Source of the DNA: UBA8949 sp963675845
GTDB lineage: Bacteria > Bacillota > Clostridia > Saccharofermentanales > UBA5734
NCBI GenBank assembly: GCA_963675845.1
Contig: OY776634.1
Location: 2,480,001 to 2,544,000, forward strand
Reading direction: 5' to 3'
DNA: 64,000 bases
Positions 11,884 to 18,687 of this stretch are shown piece by piece. Both the position numbers and the translations under genes were made by a program. Positions within the stretch are counted from its first letter, which is position 1, and every line of letters begins with the position of its first letter. Below the pieces are notes generated by a model. That model was not told the origin of the DNA. It saw only the letters and a program-made list of their open reading frames with translations, and did no database searches.

Positions 11884-12809
11884 CAACCATTCCTCCTTGA
11901 AATCAACAGGTACATAATCGCCATGCGCACAGCAACTCCGTTGGTCACCTGCTCGTTGATGACCGACTGCGGGCTATCATAGACCATGGTCGGCATTTCA
12001 ACGCCATGGTTGCAGGGACCTGGATGCATGATGATCGCATCCGGCTTGGCCAGCGCGATCGTCTTGGAATCCAAACCGAACAGGCCGGCATATTCGCTGA
12101 TCGACGGGAACAAAGCTTTTTGCATGCGCTCAAGCTGGATGCGCAGCGCCATGACGACATCCGCGCCCCGAACAGCGTCTTGTACAGTGGGACAGATAAT
12201 CGCCCCATCCTGTTCAATTCCGATCGGCATCATGGTCGGCGGCGCCGCCAGCCGGACTTTCGCGCCCATTTTAGTCAAGGCCAGCACGTTGCTTCGAGCA
12301 ACCCGGCTGTGTGAGATGTCACCGGTGATGGCAACTTCAAGCCCTTCAAGGCCGCCCTTCTTCTCACGCATGGTATAGAGATCCAGCAAAGCCTGGGTCG
12401 GATGTTCATTCATGCCGTCTCCGGCATTGATGACTGACGACATGACCTTGGGCGCGATCAGGTGAGGGGCGCCGGACTGGCCATGGCGCATGATGATGAT
12501 GTCAGATGCCATCTGGTCGATCGTACGCGCCGTATCAATCAAGCTCTCGCCTTTGCTGACTGAACTGCCGGATGCCGAGATATTGGCTGAAGATGCGCCC
12601 ATGTACTTGGCCGCCATCTCGAAGGACAGGCGCGTCCGGGTGCTGTTCTCATAAAAGAGCGTAATCACCGATTTGCCCTGGAGATGCGCGGTTTTCTTGT
12701 TCTTGGCAGACAGAACCATCTTCATGGTTTCCGCCGTATCCAGAATCAACGCGATTTCATCAGGAGACAACTGGCGTATGCCGAGTAGATCCTTGTTGAC
12801 TAGCTGCAT
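11883..12809 (-). CDS. pyrB: Aspartate carbamoyltransferase catalytic subunit
   Basis: 308 residues, normal length. The carbamoyl-phosphate-binding STRTR is at residues 56-60, and MRHGQSGAPHL and the HPGPCNHGVEMP loop near the C-terminus are typical of bacterial ATCase. No regulatory subunit gene (pyrI) follows, as is usual in Firmicutes where control is through PyrR. It starts 15 bases after pyrR and ends in a one-base overlap with pyrC. Confidence 0.95.
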   Translation of the reverse strand: MQLVNKDLLGIRQLSPDEIALILDTAETMKMVLSAKNKKTAHLQGKSVITLFYENSTRTRLSFEMAAKYMGASSANISASGSSVSKGESLIDTARTIDQMASDIIIMRHGQSGAPHLIAPKVMSSVINAGDGMNEHPTQALLDLYTMREKKGGLEGLEVAITGDISHSRVARSNVLALTKMGAKVRLAAPPTMMPIGIEQDGAIICPTVQDAVRGADVVMALRIQLERMQKALFPSISEYAGLFGLDSKTIALAKPDAIIMHPGPCNHGVEMPTMVYDSPQSVINEQVTNGVAVRMAIMYLLISRRNG

Positions 12810-12824
12810 ATTGCTTCCCTTCCC

Positions 12825-13361
12825 TTATTTATCGTCCAGGACAACCAGGTCCTGACCGTCGATTTCCGAAATCATGACGTGGACAATCTCACTTGAAGAG
12901 GTCGGAACGTTTTTGCCGATGAAATCAGCCCGAAACGGCAATTCACGATGGCCGCGGTCAATCAGGATCGCCAGCTGGATCATCTGGGGGCGCCCGAAGT
13001 CAAACAAGGCGTCGATTGCTGCCCGACAAGTCCTGCCGGTATACAATACATCGTCGACCAGCACGATCTTCTTGCCGGAGATCGCAAACGGTAGCGACGT
13101 GCCGTTGATGACCGGATGCTCCGAGAGCATGCTCAAATCGTCCCGGTAAAAGGTGATGTCCAGAATGCCGACTTCCGGCCGGTGACCTTCGATCTGGGAA
13201 ATCTTGTCAGCGATGCGGTTCGCCATGGGCACGCCACGCCGCTGGATGCCAACCAGATACAGGTCATCGACACCCTTGTTGCGCTCGATGATCTCATGGG
13301 CAATCCGGGTCAGCGCCCGGTCCATCATTGTCTGGTCCATCAGGATGGCTTTGGGATCCAT
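12825..13361 (-). CDS. pyrR: PyrR regulator / uracil phosphoribosyltransferase
   Basis: 178 residues. The PRPP-binding motif VLVDDVLYTGRT is at about residues 100-111. PyrR binds pyr leader RNA when UMP is high and promotes termination; it also has weak uracil phosphoribosyltransferase activity. A strong GGGAGG site precedes the ATG. It is the first gene of the operon and its own leader contains the binding loop and terminator described in separate entries, so the operon is autoregulated. Confidence 0.95.
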   Translation of the reverse strand: MDPKAILMDQTMMDRALTRIAHEIIERNKGVDDLYLVGIQRRGVPMANRIADKISQIEGHRPEVGILDITFYRDDLSMLSEHPVINGTSLPFAISGKKIVLVDDVLYTGRTCRAAIDALFDFGRPQMIQLAILIDRGHRELPFRADFIGKNVPTSSSEIVHVMISEIDGQDLVVLDDK

Positions 13362-13390
13362 AGACTTGTCCTCCCTCGATTCAAGGCATT

Positions 13391-13420
13391 AAAAAAGCTC
13401 TTCGCCTGAAGGCGAAAAGC
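13391..13420 (-). terminator. pyr operon attenuator (intrinsic terminator)
   Basis: On the minus strand GCTTTTCGCC and GGCGAAGAGC form a stem with a TTCA loop, followed directly by six T. It ends about 30 bases before pyrR and lies downstream of the PyrR-binding loop, which is the standard layout for UMP-dependent attenuation. Confidence 0.9.
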
Positions 13421-13487
13421 AGGACAAACCACACACGTCAAAATGGGTATACATGTCCCAAAGACGTAGAATTATTGTCACCCTTTC

Positions 13488-13501
13488 AGCCTCACAGGAC
13501 T
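13488..13501 (-). promoter_or_regulatory. PyrR-binding loop in the pyr leader
   Basis: The minus strand reads AGTCCTGTGAGGCT, an exact fit to the known PyrR anti-antiterminator consensus ARUCCNGNGAGGYU. It sits about 70 bases before the attenuator stem. PyrR-UMP binding here would favour the terminator. Confidence 0.92.
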
Positions 13502-13523
13502 AATTAAAAGGTTTGTTGCAAAC

Positions 13524-13552
13524 AGCATAACCTAATCGTTGACAGATTGCAA
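13524..13552 (-). promoter_or_regulatory. Promoter of the pyr operon
   Basis: TTGCAA (13547-13552) and TATGCT (13524-13529) are separated by 17 bases on the minus strand. The predicted start near 13517 leaves room for the complete PyrR-binding loop in the transcript. Confidence 0.6.
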
Positions 13553-13567
13553 CAAGATTGCTAAGAT
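13539..13567 (+). promoter_or_regulatory. Promoter of tRNA-Leu(CAA)
   Basis: TTGACA (13539-13544) and TAAGAT (13562-13567), spacing 17, stand 24 bases before the tRNA. The -35 and part of the spacer overlap the opposing pyr promoter by 14 bases. Confidence 0.6.
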
Positions 13568-13590
13568 TTACCGTGCAAGCAAATTCCAGC

Positions 13591-13677
13591 GGGGATATGG
13601 CGGAATTGGCAGACGCAACAGACTCAAAATCTGTCGATTGAAAGATCATAAGGGTTCAAGTCCCTTTATCCCCACCA
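13591..13677 (+). tRNA. tRNA-Leu (anticodon CAA)
   Basis: The acceptor stem GGGGATA pairs with TATCCCC, and a genomically encoded ACCA end follows. The anticodon arm is ACAGA-CTCAAAA-TCTGT, giving anticodon CAA. A long variable arm is present, as expected for leucine tRNA. The terminator at 13681-13715 follows directly. Confidence 0.95.
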
Positions 13678-13680
13678 CCT

Positions 13681-13715
13681 AAAACCCCTGAGGCTCTAAG
13701 GTCTCAGGGGTTTTT
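13681..13715 (+). terminator. Terminator after tRNA-Leu(CAA)
   Basis: CCCCTGAG (13685-13692) pairs with CTCAGGGG (13703-13710), flanked by AAAA and TTTTT, so it can work in both directions. Confidence 0.85.
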
Positions 13716-13723
13716 ACATGCTC

Positions 13724-13747
13724 TGCACCGCACTTTGCACCGCACTT
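13724..13747. repeat. 12-bp tandem repeat beside tRNA-Leu
   Basis: TGCACCGCACTT occurs twice in direct succession (13724-13735, 13736-13747), just past the tRNA terminator and directly after the stop of the next minus-strand reading frame. Short repeats of this kind next to a tRNA 3' end often mark an integration site; this is inference. Confidence 0.6.
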
Positions 13748-13966
13748 TTAATATTTTGAGATCACCGCTCGTATCCCGTTCACGATCTCATTGATTTCGG
13801 TCTTTTTGGCAGCCACTTGCTTCCCTAGGCTGATGTTAATCACTTTCACTTCAGCTAAATCCTTTTGGTCGACCTCCATCTTCGTTTTGAGCTCATCGTA
13901 TACCGACTTGGAAACCATAGAATCGCATACCGCATTCATCAGAATCGACATGTCCGCATCGGTCAC
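13748..13966 (-). CDS. Hypothetical small protein, likely remnant of an integrated element
   Basis: 72 residues, mostly helical with a likely coiled coil (DELKTKMEVDQKDLAEVK). I do not recognise it. The first codon would be GTG and no ribosome-binding site is seen. The frame stays open upstream to about 14050 without a good start, so it may be the tail of a decayed larger gene. In another frame the 14070-13980 stretch would encode a short hydrophobic peptide. Its place between a tRNA-Leu and a tandem repeat suggests leftover phage or island DNA. Coding status is uncertain. Confidence 0.35.
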   Translation of the reverse strand: MTDADMSILMNAVCDSMVSKSVYDELKTKMEVDQKDLAEVKVINISLGKQVAAKKTEINEIVNGIRAVISKY

Positions 13967-14150
13967 GATATTGTTATCGCCATTGATTCCAAACCGCTTC
14001 AGTAAAATTGCCGATTCCGCCGATATAGAGCAGTATGATCAAAAGGCCAAGTCTAATCACATGACATTTTCACATTGTATTTCTCCTTCAGCAGTTAGCA
14101 CAGGAATCTTAGACAACATTCTTTTCGACTGGATCAATTTCTTGACCGCT

Positions 14151-14816
14151 TCAGCTCATCCGTTCAACAGATTGTCGTCTGAAAATGTTTCTTGCGCAAA
14201 GCGATTTGACGGCGATGGCGCTGTCCATCAGAATTTTAGCTGTCATTGGTGAAAAATATCGATCATCCAAACGAGGACCGGTCTGGCTACCGATATAATC
14301 CAACAGATTTCCTTTAAAACAAACACAGTCTCCCAGCAGGTCGACCAGGTCGTCCGGCTTGTAGCGATGCAGCGGATTAGTCACCTGGCGGTTGATGCCA
14401 CGTAGAATATACATGACAAACTCAATGCAGGAAAAGGCCTTGTAGGTGCTGAACCCTTTGGATAATGGGTATGTCAGCACAGAAAACAGATTGTACAGGT
14501 ATTCATCATCCGCCTGGATCTGAGCGATCTCGTTTTGAACCCATTGGTATTGTTCCAAGGTCACATCAAGCTCAAACAACACGACATCGACATGGTCAAC
14601 TTTTCCCAACGTGTATCTGTCGATGGATTCATTGACGAGCCGCGCAAGAAAAACCGCGTTATGCTGAGGCCTGGCAAAGGCATAGAGCTGATTCAACCCG
14701 GCGTCGGTCGCGATTGCGGCATGGTTGAAATTGAGCTTGCCGAACTTTCGGGTCAGGCGGGCAAAATTTGTATGTGTTTTAGACAGCAAAACATATATTT
14801 TCTGAGTAGAAGTCAT
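14151..14816 (-). CDS. Permuted papain-fold (NlpC/P60-like) hypothetical protein
   Basis: 221 residues from the second of two adjacent ATGs, which is better spaced from an AGGTGA site. The pattern matches cysteine hydrolase-like proteins of the permuted papain group: a KIYVLLSKTHTNFARL start, FNHAAIATD with the candidate histidine near residue 34, YAFARP, and FSCIEFV with the candidate cysteine near residue 129. No signal peptide or membrane segment is seen. Such proteins are suspected amidases or lipid hydrolases, but none has been shown for this subgroup. The gene stands alone between the tRNA-Leu remnant and a plus-strand membrane gene. Confidence 0.6.
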   Translation of the reverse strand: MTSTQKIYVLLSKTHTNFARLTRKFGKLNFNHAAIATDAGLNQLYAFARPQHNAVFLARLVNESIDRYTLGKVDHVDVVLFELDVTLEQYQWVQNEIAQIQADDEYLYNLFSVLTYPLSKGFSTYKAFSCIEFVMYILRGINRQVTNPLHRYKPDDLVDLLGDCVCFKGNLLDYIGSQTGPRLDDRYFSPMTAKILMDSAIAVKSLCARNIFRRQSVERMS

Positions 14817-15070
14817 CATTCACCTATTTCGATTCAGATAGTGTATATTTTTTGTATGTTTGATAATATATATATCCAGATAACATTTCCGATCATCTTC
14901 CGGTTTGAACGCCATGCATCATGATAGCATTATGGTTCCAAATAGACAATGAGAATCAACAGGCTAAAACATTTGAATATCTGATTGAAACTATGGCATC
15001 TATTACCCTGTAGCATTTACAGGTATAATATATAGAAGATCAAAATCAATCGTTGGAAGGACGCTCAGCC

Positions 15071-15277
15071 ATGAACATTATCTACGGTATCCTAATCGCC
15101 TTGGTTGGCGTCTATATTCTGATCAGTGCCAGTTTGAGAAGCGACGCGATCCCCTATCGCTGGCTGGTCGCGCGTTCAAAAATGATCTGGGGTCTGAAAG
15201 CCTACCTGTTTCATCAAATCTCGGGTTGTGTGATCATCATCTTTGGCATTTTGTTTGCGGTCGGCGTTATCAGTTAA
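15071..15277 (+). CDS. Small membrane protein
   Basis: 68 residues starting at the ATG at 15071, which follows a GGAAGG ribosome-binding site; an in-frame ATG at 15053 lies within that site. Two hydrophobic segments (about residues 2-20 and 46-66) flank a short basic loop, so it is probably a two-pass membrane protein. I do not recognise a family. The following gene starts 180 bases on, behind its own likely control region. Confidence 0.6.
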   Translation: MNIIYGILIALVGVYILISASLRSDAIPYRWLVARSKMIWGLKAYLFHQISGCVIIIFGILFAVGVIS

Positions 15278-15337
15278 CGGCTATATCGACAAGACATAGG
15301 GATGATTCATTTCCTTTTCTTTTGACAGGATATCCAG

Positions 15338-15389
15338 TATAATCAAGATAGTTCAATAGTGATCAGCCAGCCGACACATGTCTGCTGGC
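15338..15389 (+). promoter_or_regulatory. -10 element and 24-bp dyad before the exporter-like gene
   Basis: TATAAT at 15338-15343 is followed about 22 bases later by a 24-bp dyad, GCCAGC-c-GACA-ca-TGTC-t-GCTGGC (15366-15389), with one mismatched pair. It could be an operator just after the transcription start or a hairpin in the leader. The -35 is weak: a TTGACA is present but only 10 bases from TATAAT. Confidence 0.4.
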
Positions 15390-15458
15390 ATTTGCTTTAT
15401 TAGGCGGAAAAGTAAGCCTCGGTAAATCATAGGCCGCAGAAAAGAGGTTGGCAGCATC

Positions 15459-16631
15459 ATGATCGACCAGATTTTTTACAAAGCTTTTTCAAGCGCACAT
15501 GTCGCTATTTTCGAAATCGGTTCGGTCATGGCCCTGCTGATGCTGTTTTTTGGCATTTTGGATTACAAGTACGGCGACAGACTGCGTGATTTCATCATCC
15601 GAAAAAAGCTCGACCGGTCATTTCTGATGACGATGCTCTCCCTGATTCCTGTTGACGGCACCTTGCTCTTCCAGTACAACGTCTACCGTCGCGGTGGCAT
15701 CCGGCTGGGATCGCTGCTGGGCGGCATTATCGGCATCGGCGAGGAAGCCACCTACATCATTCTGTCATACAACCCGCTGGCTTGGGTAATCATCGCCCTG
15801 ATCAAGCTGTTGGTTTCGACAATTGCCGGCGGGAGTCTGAATGTCAGCAAAAAGGCCAGACAGCTGGAGGTGACGCTCCGGCAGAAAGATCGGCAGGGTA
15901 CTGCCGATGAAGCGGTCCTGGAAGCGGATGAGAACTTCCATGAGCTGCCGGACAAGTATCGCCACAAGCTACACCATTTCCGCTATCATGATCTGGGAGT
16001 GGCTTTCTGGATCTTTTTTGCAGTCGCCTTTGTGCTCGAGATGGTGTTCAAACTGCTTCAGAGCCAGCAGATTATCGATGCGGGCAAACTGGTCGCGCTG
16101 GATATCCCCTTCGTGTCCTGGCTGAGCATGATCGCACTGGGCATCGTTTTTATGTACTGGGTGTTCGTCAAATCTATCACACGCGAATTTGGCAAGATCT
16201 TTGAACACGAATTTGACAGTACAACCGACGCCATTGGCGATCTGGCTGAAACCTGCTCCAGCATCATCCTCCTGATCTTCGTCATGACTTTTGTCATTGA
16301 TTCACTCGTCACGGTCATCGGCACGGACCGGTTGTCCGACTGGCTGGGCGGACGCGGGTTTATCGCCGTCCTGATCGCAGCCCTGATCGGTCTGATCCCG
16401 GGCACAGGCGCTTCCCTGGCCTTCACGACGCTCTATTTCACGCTGGCCGGAACACCTGGCGCCATGCCCTTTGCAGCGCTTGCAGCTTGCTCCATCGCCC
16501 TGATCGGTGACTCTCAGTTCATCGGTGGCAAACTGATCCGGCATTCGCAGCGCGTCGCTCATCTGATTGCCTTTGTGCTGGCGCTGGTTGTCGGATTTAT
16601 CGTGCTGGCCGTTGAAACCTATGTCATTTGA
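15459..16631 (+). CDS. Putative heavy-metal/manganese exporter (ArsP_2-like, about 10 membrane segments)
   Basis: 390 residues with around eight to ten hydrophobic segments and a charged central loop (about residues 125-170). The two halves each show a repeat-like motif: LIPVDGTLLFQYNVYRRGGI with GIGEEATYIILS in the first, and IGLIPGTGASLAFTTLYF with GDSQF in the second. That paired arrangement resembles the putative 10-TM metal exporter family (ArsP_2). The transported ion is unknown. A 24-bp dyad lies upstream. An A+T-rich stretch and a tRNA promoter follow. Confidence 0.55.
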   Translation: MIDQIFYKAFSSAHVAIFEIGSVMALLMLFFGILDYKYGDRLRDFIIRKKLDRSFLMTMLSLIPVDGTLLFQYNVYRRGGIRLGSLLGGIIGIGEEATYIILSYNPLAWVIIALIKLLVSTIAGGSLNVSKKARQLEVTLRQKDRQGTADEAVLEADENFHELPDKYRHKLHHFRYHDLGVAFWIFFAVAFVLEMVFKLLQSQQIIDAGKLVALDIPFVSWLSMIALGIVFMYWVFVKSITREFGKIFEHEFDSTTDAIGDLAETCSSIILLIFVMTFVIDSLVTVIGTDRLSDWLGGRGFIAVLIAALIGLIPGTGASLAFTTLYFTLAGTPGAMPFAALAACSIALIGDSQFIGGKLIRHSQRVAHLIAFVLALVVGFIVLAVETYVI

Positions 16632-16653
16632 TTCAAAAGATTGAAAAAAGGAC

Positions 16654-16682
16654 TTGACAAGCCATGAGATTATTTATAAAAT
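16654..16682 (+). promoter_or_regulatory. Promoter of the tRNA-Ile2/tRNA-Tyr pair
   Basis: A perfect TTGACA (16654-16659) and TAAAAT (16677-16682) with 17 bases between stand 43 bases before the first tRNA. Confidence 0.75.
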
Positions 16683-16725
16683 TTGCTTTGTCGCTTGAAG
16701 GAAAAAACTTGCAGCGGCGCCATAT

Positions 16726-16802
16726 GGGCCTTTAGCTCAGTTGGTTAGAGCAACCGGCTCATAACCGGTCGGTCCGGGGTTCAAGTCCCTGAAGGCCCAC
16801 CA
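16726..16802 (+). tRNA. tRNA-Ile2 (anticodon CAU, lysidine type)
   Basis: The acceptor GGGCCTT pairs with AAGGCCC, with an encoded ACCA end. The anticodon arm ACCGG-CTCATAA-CCGGT gives CAU. The body (CTTTAGCTCAGTTGGTTAGAGC and CGGCTCATAACCG) closely follows the AUA-reading isoleucine tRNA of Bacillus rather than elongator Met, so C34 is probably modified by TilS. Elongator tRNA-Met cannot be fully excluded. Confidence 0.85.
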
Positions 16803-16821
16803 ATAGAACACAATCTCATAT

Positions 16822-16906
16822 GGGAGAATTCCCGAGCGGCCAAAGGGGGCAGACTGTAAATCTGTTGTCAACGACTTCGGTGGTTCGAATCCACCTTCTC
16901 CCACCA
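16822..16906 (+). tRNA. tRNA-Tyr (anticodon GUA)
   Basis: The acceptor GGGAGAA pairs with TTCTCCC, with an encoded ACCA end. The anticodon loop CTGTAAA gives GUA, and a long variable arm is present as in bacterial tyrosine tRNA. It lies 19 bases after tRNA-Ile2 and shares its promoter and terminator. Confidence 0.95.
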
Positions 16907-16937
16907 AAAAAAGCACAGCGTGAGCTGTGCTTTTTTT
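16907..16937. terminator. Bidirectional terminator between tRNA-Tyr and murD
   Basis: AGCACAGC and GCTGTGCT pair around GTGA, with seven A before and seven T after. It can end the tRNA transcript and, in reverse, the murD transcript. Confidence 0.9.
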
Positions 16938-16986
16938 CGTCGTAACTATTTTTGATCCGCATCCGGCAGGGCCATAAACGCAACTG

Positions 16987-18411
16987 TCATTTCAGATCAT
17001 GAACCAGCGACTTGAACAGGTTGCCGCGCTCTTCGAAATGTCGGAAAGCATCAAAGCTGGTTCCTGCCGGCGACAGGACAACCACCTCACCGGGTTTGGC
17101 CAGTTCCCTGGCCTGGCTCACCGCGTCATCATAGTCCTTGCAGCGGATGATTGTCAGATCATCGTACAAAATACCCTTGTGGGCGGCTTCCCGTCTGATC
17201 GACGCATCGATCAGGTCTGAATTGGCACCACACAGGATGATCCTGCTGGAAACAGTTACAATAGCTTCACCAAGACCTGTGTAGTCACATTTCTTGTCAG
17301 CGCCGCCAGCGATCAGGACAACGCGTTCATTGCGGTCTGACAACGCCTTGAGCGCTGCCTTAGTCCGGGTCGGGCTGGTATCGATCGAACTGTTGTAGTA
17401 TCGGACGCCATCGAGTTCGCGAACCAGTTCAAGGCGATGTTCGACACCGCCGAAGGTCTTAGCGACCTGGGCGATATGCTCTCGCTTGACGAATGGCCAG
17501 ATGGCGGCGCTGGCGGCCAGATAATTTTCGACATTGTGTTTGCCGGGGATCTTGATCTCGTCTTTGTCCAGGATAACCTCGACATCATTGCCCTGTCTGC
17601 GGCACAGCTTGCTGCCGACCAGAAAAAAGCCATCCAGATCCTCGTCCGGGTGATTGGCAAACCAGACCACTTCACCCCGAGCGTCCGGACTGAGCGCCCG
17701 GGTCTCGTAGTGACCGCAATTGAGCGCCAGCCTGCCGTAAAACGGCTGATAAAGTAAGATGTTCTTCTTGGCATCGATATATTCCTGATAGTCCTTGTGG
17801 ACATCCAGATGGTTGGGTGTGATATTGGTCACCACAGCGACATCCGGACTCTTGCGCATACTCATCAGCTGGAAGCTGGACAGTTCGAGCACAACCATGT
17901 CCTGAGGCTTAACCTGTTCGATCTTGTCCAGCAGCGGCGTGCCGATATTGCCGCCGACATGAACCGTATAACCGGCCTGCCTAAGGATCAGGCTGATCAG
18001 CGTGGTCGTGGTGGTCTTGCCGTCGCTGCCGGTAACACCGAACATTTTAGCCGGACACAGCTCCATGAAAACTTCCATCTCCGACGTGATCACGGCACCG
18101 CGTTCCCGTTCGGCCAAAAGCTCTGGCAGATCCGACCGGACCTTGGGCGTCCTGAAGATGACGTCGAACCCTTTCAATCCGTCAAGGTAGTTTTTACCGA
18201 CGCACCAGGACAGATTAATACCTTCCTGCTCCAACGCTTGCCTGCTTCTGGACAGCACGGGGTCATTCGTTTCGAGCATATCGAAAGCCGTGATGTCGCC
18301 GCCGAGTCCGGCGATGAAGCGGATCAGGGGTCTGTTGCTGATGCCAACCCCCAACACAGCAATGCGCTTGCCCTTGAGAAATGTCTTGAACGTGTCCAGT
18401 TTGTTTTGCAT
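16987..18411 (-). CDS. murD: UDP-N-acetylmuramoylalanine--D-glutamate ligase
   Basis: 474 residues from the ATG at 18411, which has a GAGGAGG site six bases upstream. Mur ligase signatures are in order: an N-terminal Rossmann-like domain (GKRIAVLGVGISN), the ATP loop GVTGSDGKTTTTT, LELSSFQL, NITPNHLDVH, and a C-terminal domain with NSSIDTSPTRT and LSPAGTSFDAFRHFEERG. It adds D-glutamate to UDP-MurNAc-L-Ala in the cytoplasm. It is not in a division-cell-wall cluster here; it stands alone between tRNA genes, an unusual location. Confidence 0.93.
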   Translation of the reverse strand: MQNKLDTFKTFLKGKRIAVLGVGISNRPLIRFIAGLGGDITAFDMLETNDPVLSRSRQALEQEGINLSWCVGKNYLDGLKGFDVIFRTPKVRSDLPELLAERERGAVITSEMEVFMELCPAKMFGVTGSDGKTTTTTLISLILRQAGYTVHVGGNIGTPLLDKIEQVKPQDMVVLELSSFQLMSMRKSPDVAVVTNITPNHLDVHKDYQEYIDAKKNILLYQPFYGRLALNCGHYETRALSPDARGEVVWFANHPDEDLDGFFLVGSKLCRRQGNDVEVILDKDEIKIPGKHNVENYLAASAAIWPFVKREHIAQVAKTFGGVEHRLELVRELDGVRYYNSSIDTSPTRTKAALKALSDRNERVVLIAGGADKKCDYTGLGEAIVTVSSRIILCGANSDLIDASIRREAAHKGILYDDLTIIRCKDYDDAVSQARELAKPGEVVVLSPAGTSFDAFRHFEERGNLFKSLVHDLK

Positions 18412-18510
18412 GATAGGCCTCCTCAATTTGGGAATACAAAATTCCCTCAGGAAAATTATAAATTAACTCTTGCAATTATGGCAACGTTATTGTAAGATAA
18501 ATCTCGCCCC

Positions 18511-18597
18511 GCGGGAATGGCGGAATTGGCAGACGCGCTAGCTTCAGGTGCTAGTGATCGAAAGGTTGTGCAGGTTCAAGTCCTGTTTCCCGCACCA
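18511..18597 (+). tRNA. tRNA-Leu (anticodon CAG)
   Basis: The acceptor GCGGGAA pairs with TTCCCGC, with an encoded ACCA end. The anticodon arm CTAGC-TTCAGGT-GCTAG gives CAG. A long variable arm is present. The terminator at 18602-18631 follows at once. Confidence 0.93.
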
Positions 18598-18601
18598 GCA
18601 G

Positions 18602-18631
18602 ACGCTGGATCCATCCGGATCCAGCGTTTTT
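18602..18631 (+). terminator. Terminator after tRNA-Leu(CAG)
   Basis: An 11-bp perfect stem, ACGCTGGATCC with GGATCCAGCGT, closes a four-base loop and is followed by TTTT. Confidence 0.85.
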
Positions 18632-18672
18632 CGTTTTTCAGCGAAGAACTGTTATTCTGCATCCTGCCCCTG

Positions 18673-18681
18673 TGCTATACT
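18673..18681 (+). promoter_or_regulatory. Extended -10 directly before the dinG-like start
   Basis: TGCTATACT is an extended -10 element ending seven bases before the A of the start codon at 18688, with no recognisable -35 and no ribosome-binding site in between. Transcription would begin at or next to the ATG. Confidence 0.5.
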
Positions 18682-18687
18682 GATCGC

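Noticed and set aside
13981..14075. Short hydrophobic peptide frame (IRLGLLIILLYIGGIG) on the minus strand near tRNA-Leu
   Set aside because: No usable start codon with a ribosome-binding site; kept only as a hint of a decayed element.
15363..15458. Manganese (yybP-ykoY) or other known riboswitch before the exporter-like gene
   Set aside because: The conserved loop sequences of those classes are not seen; only a dyad is clear.
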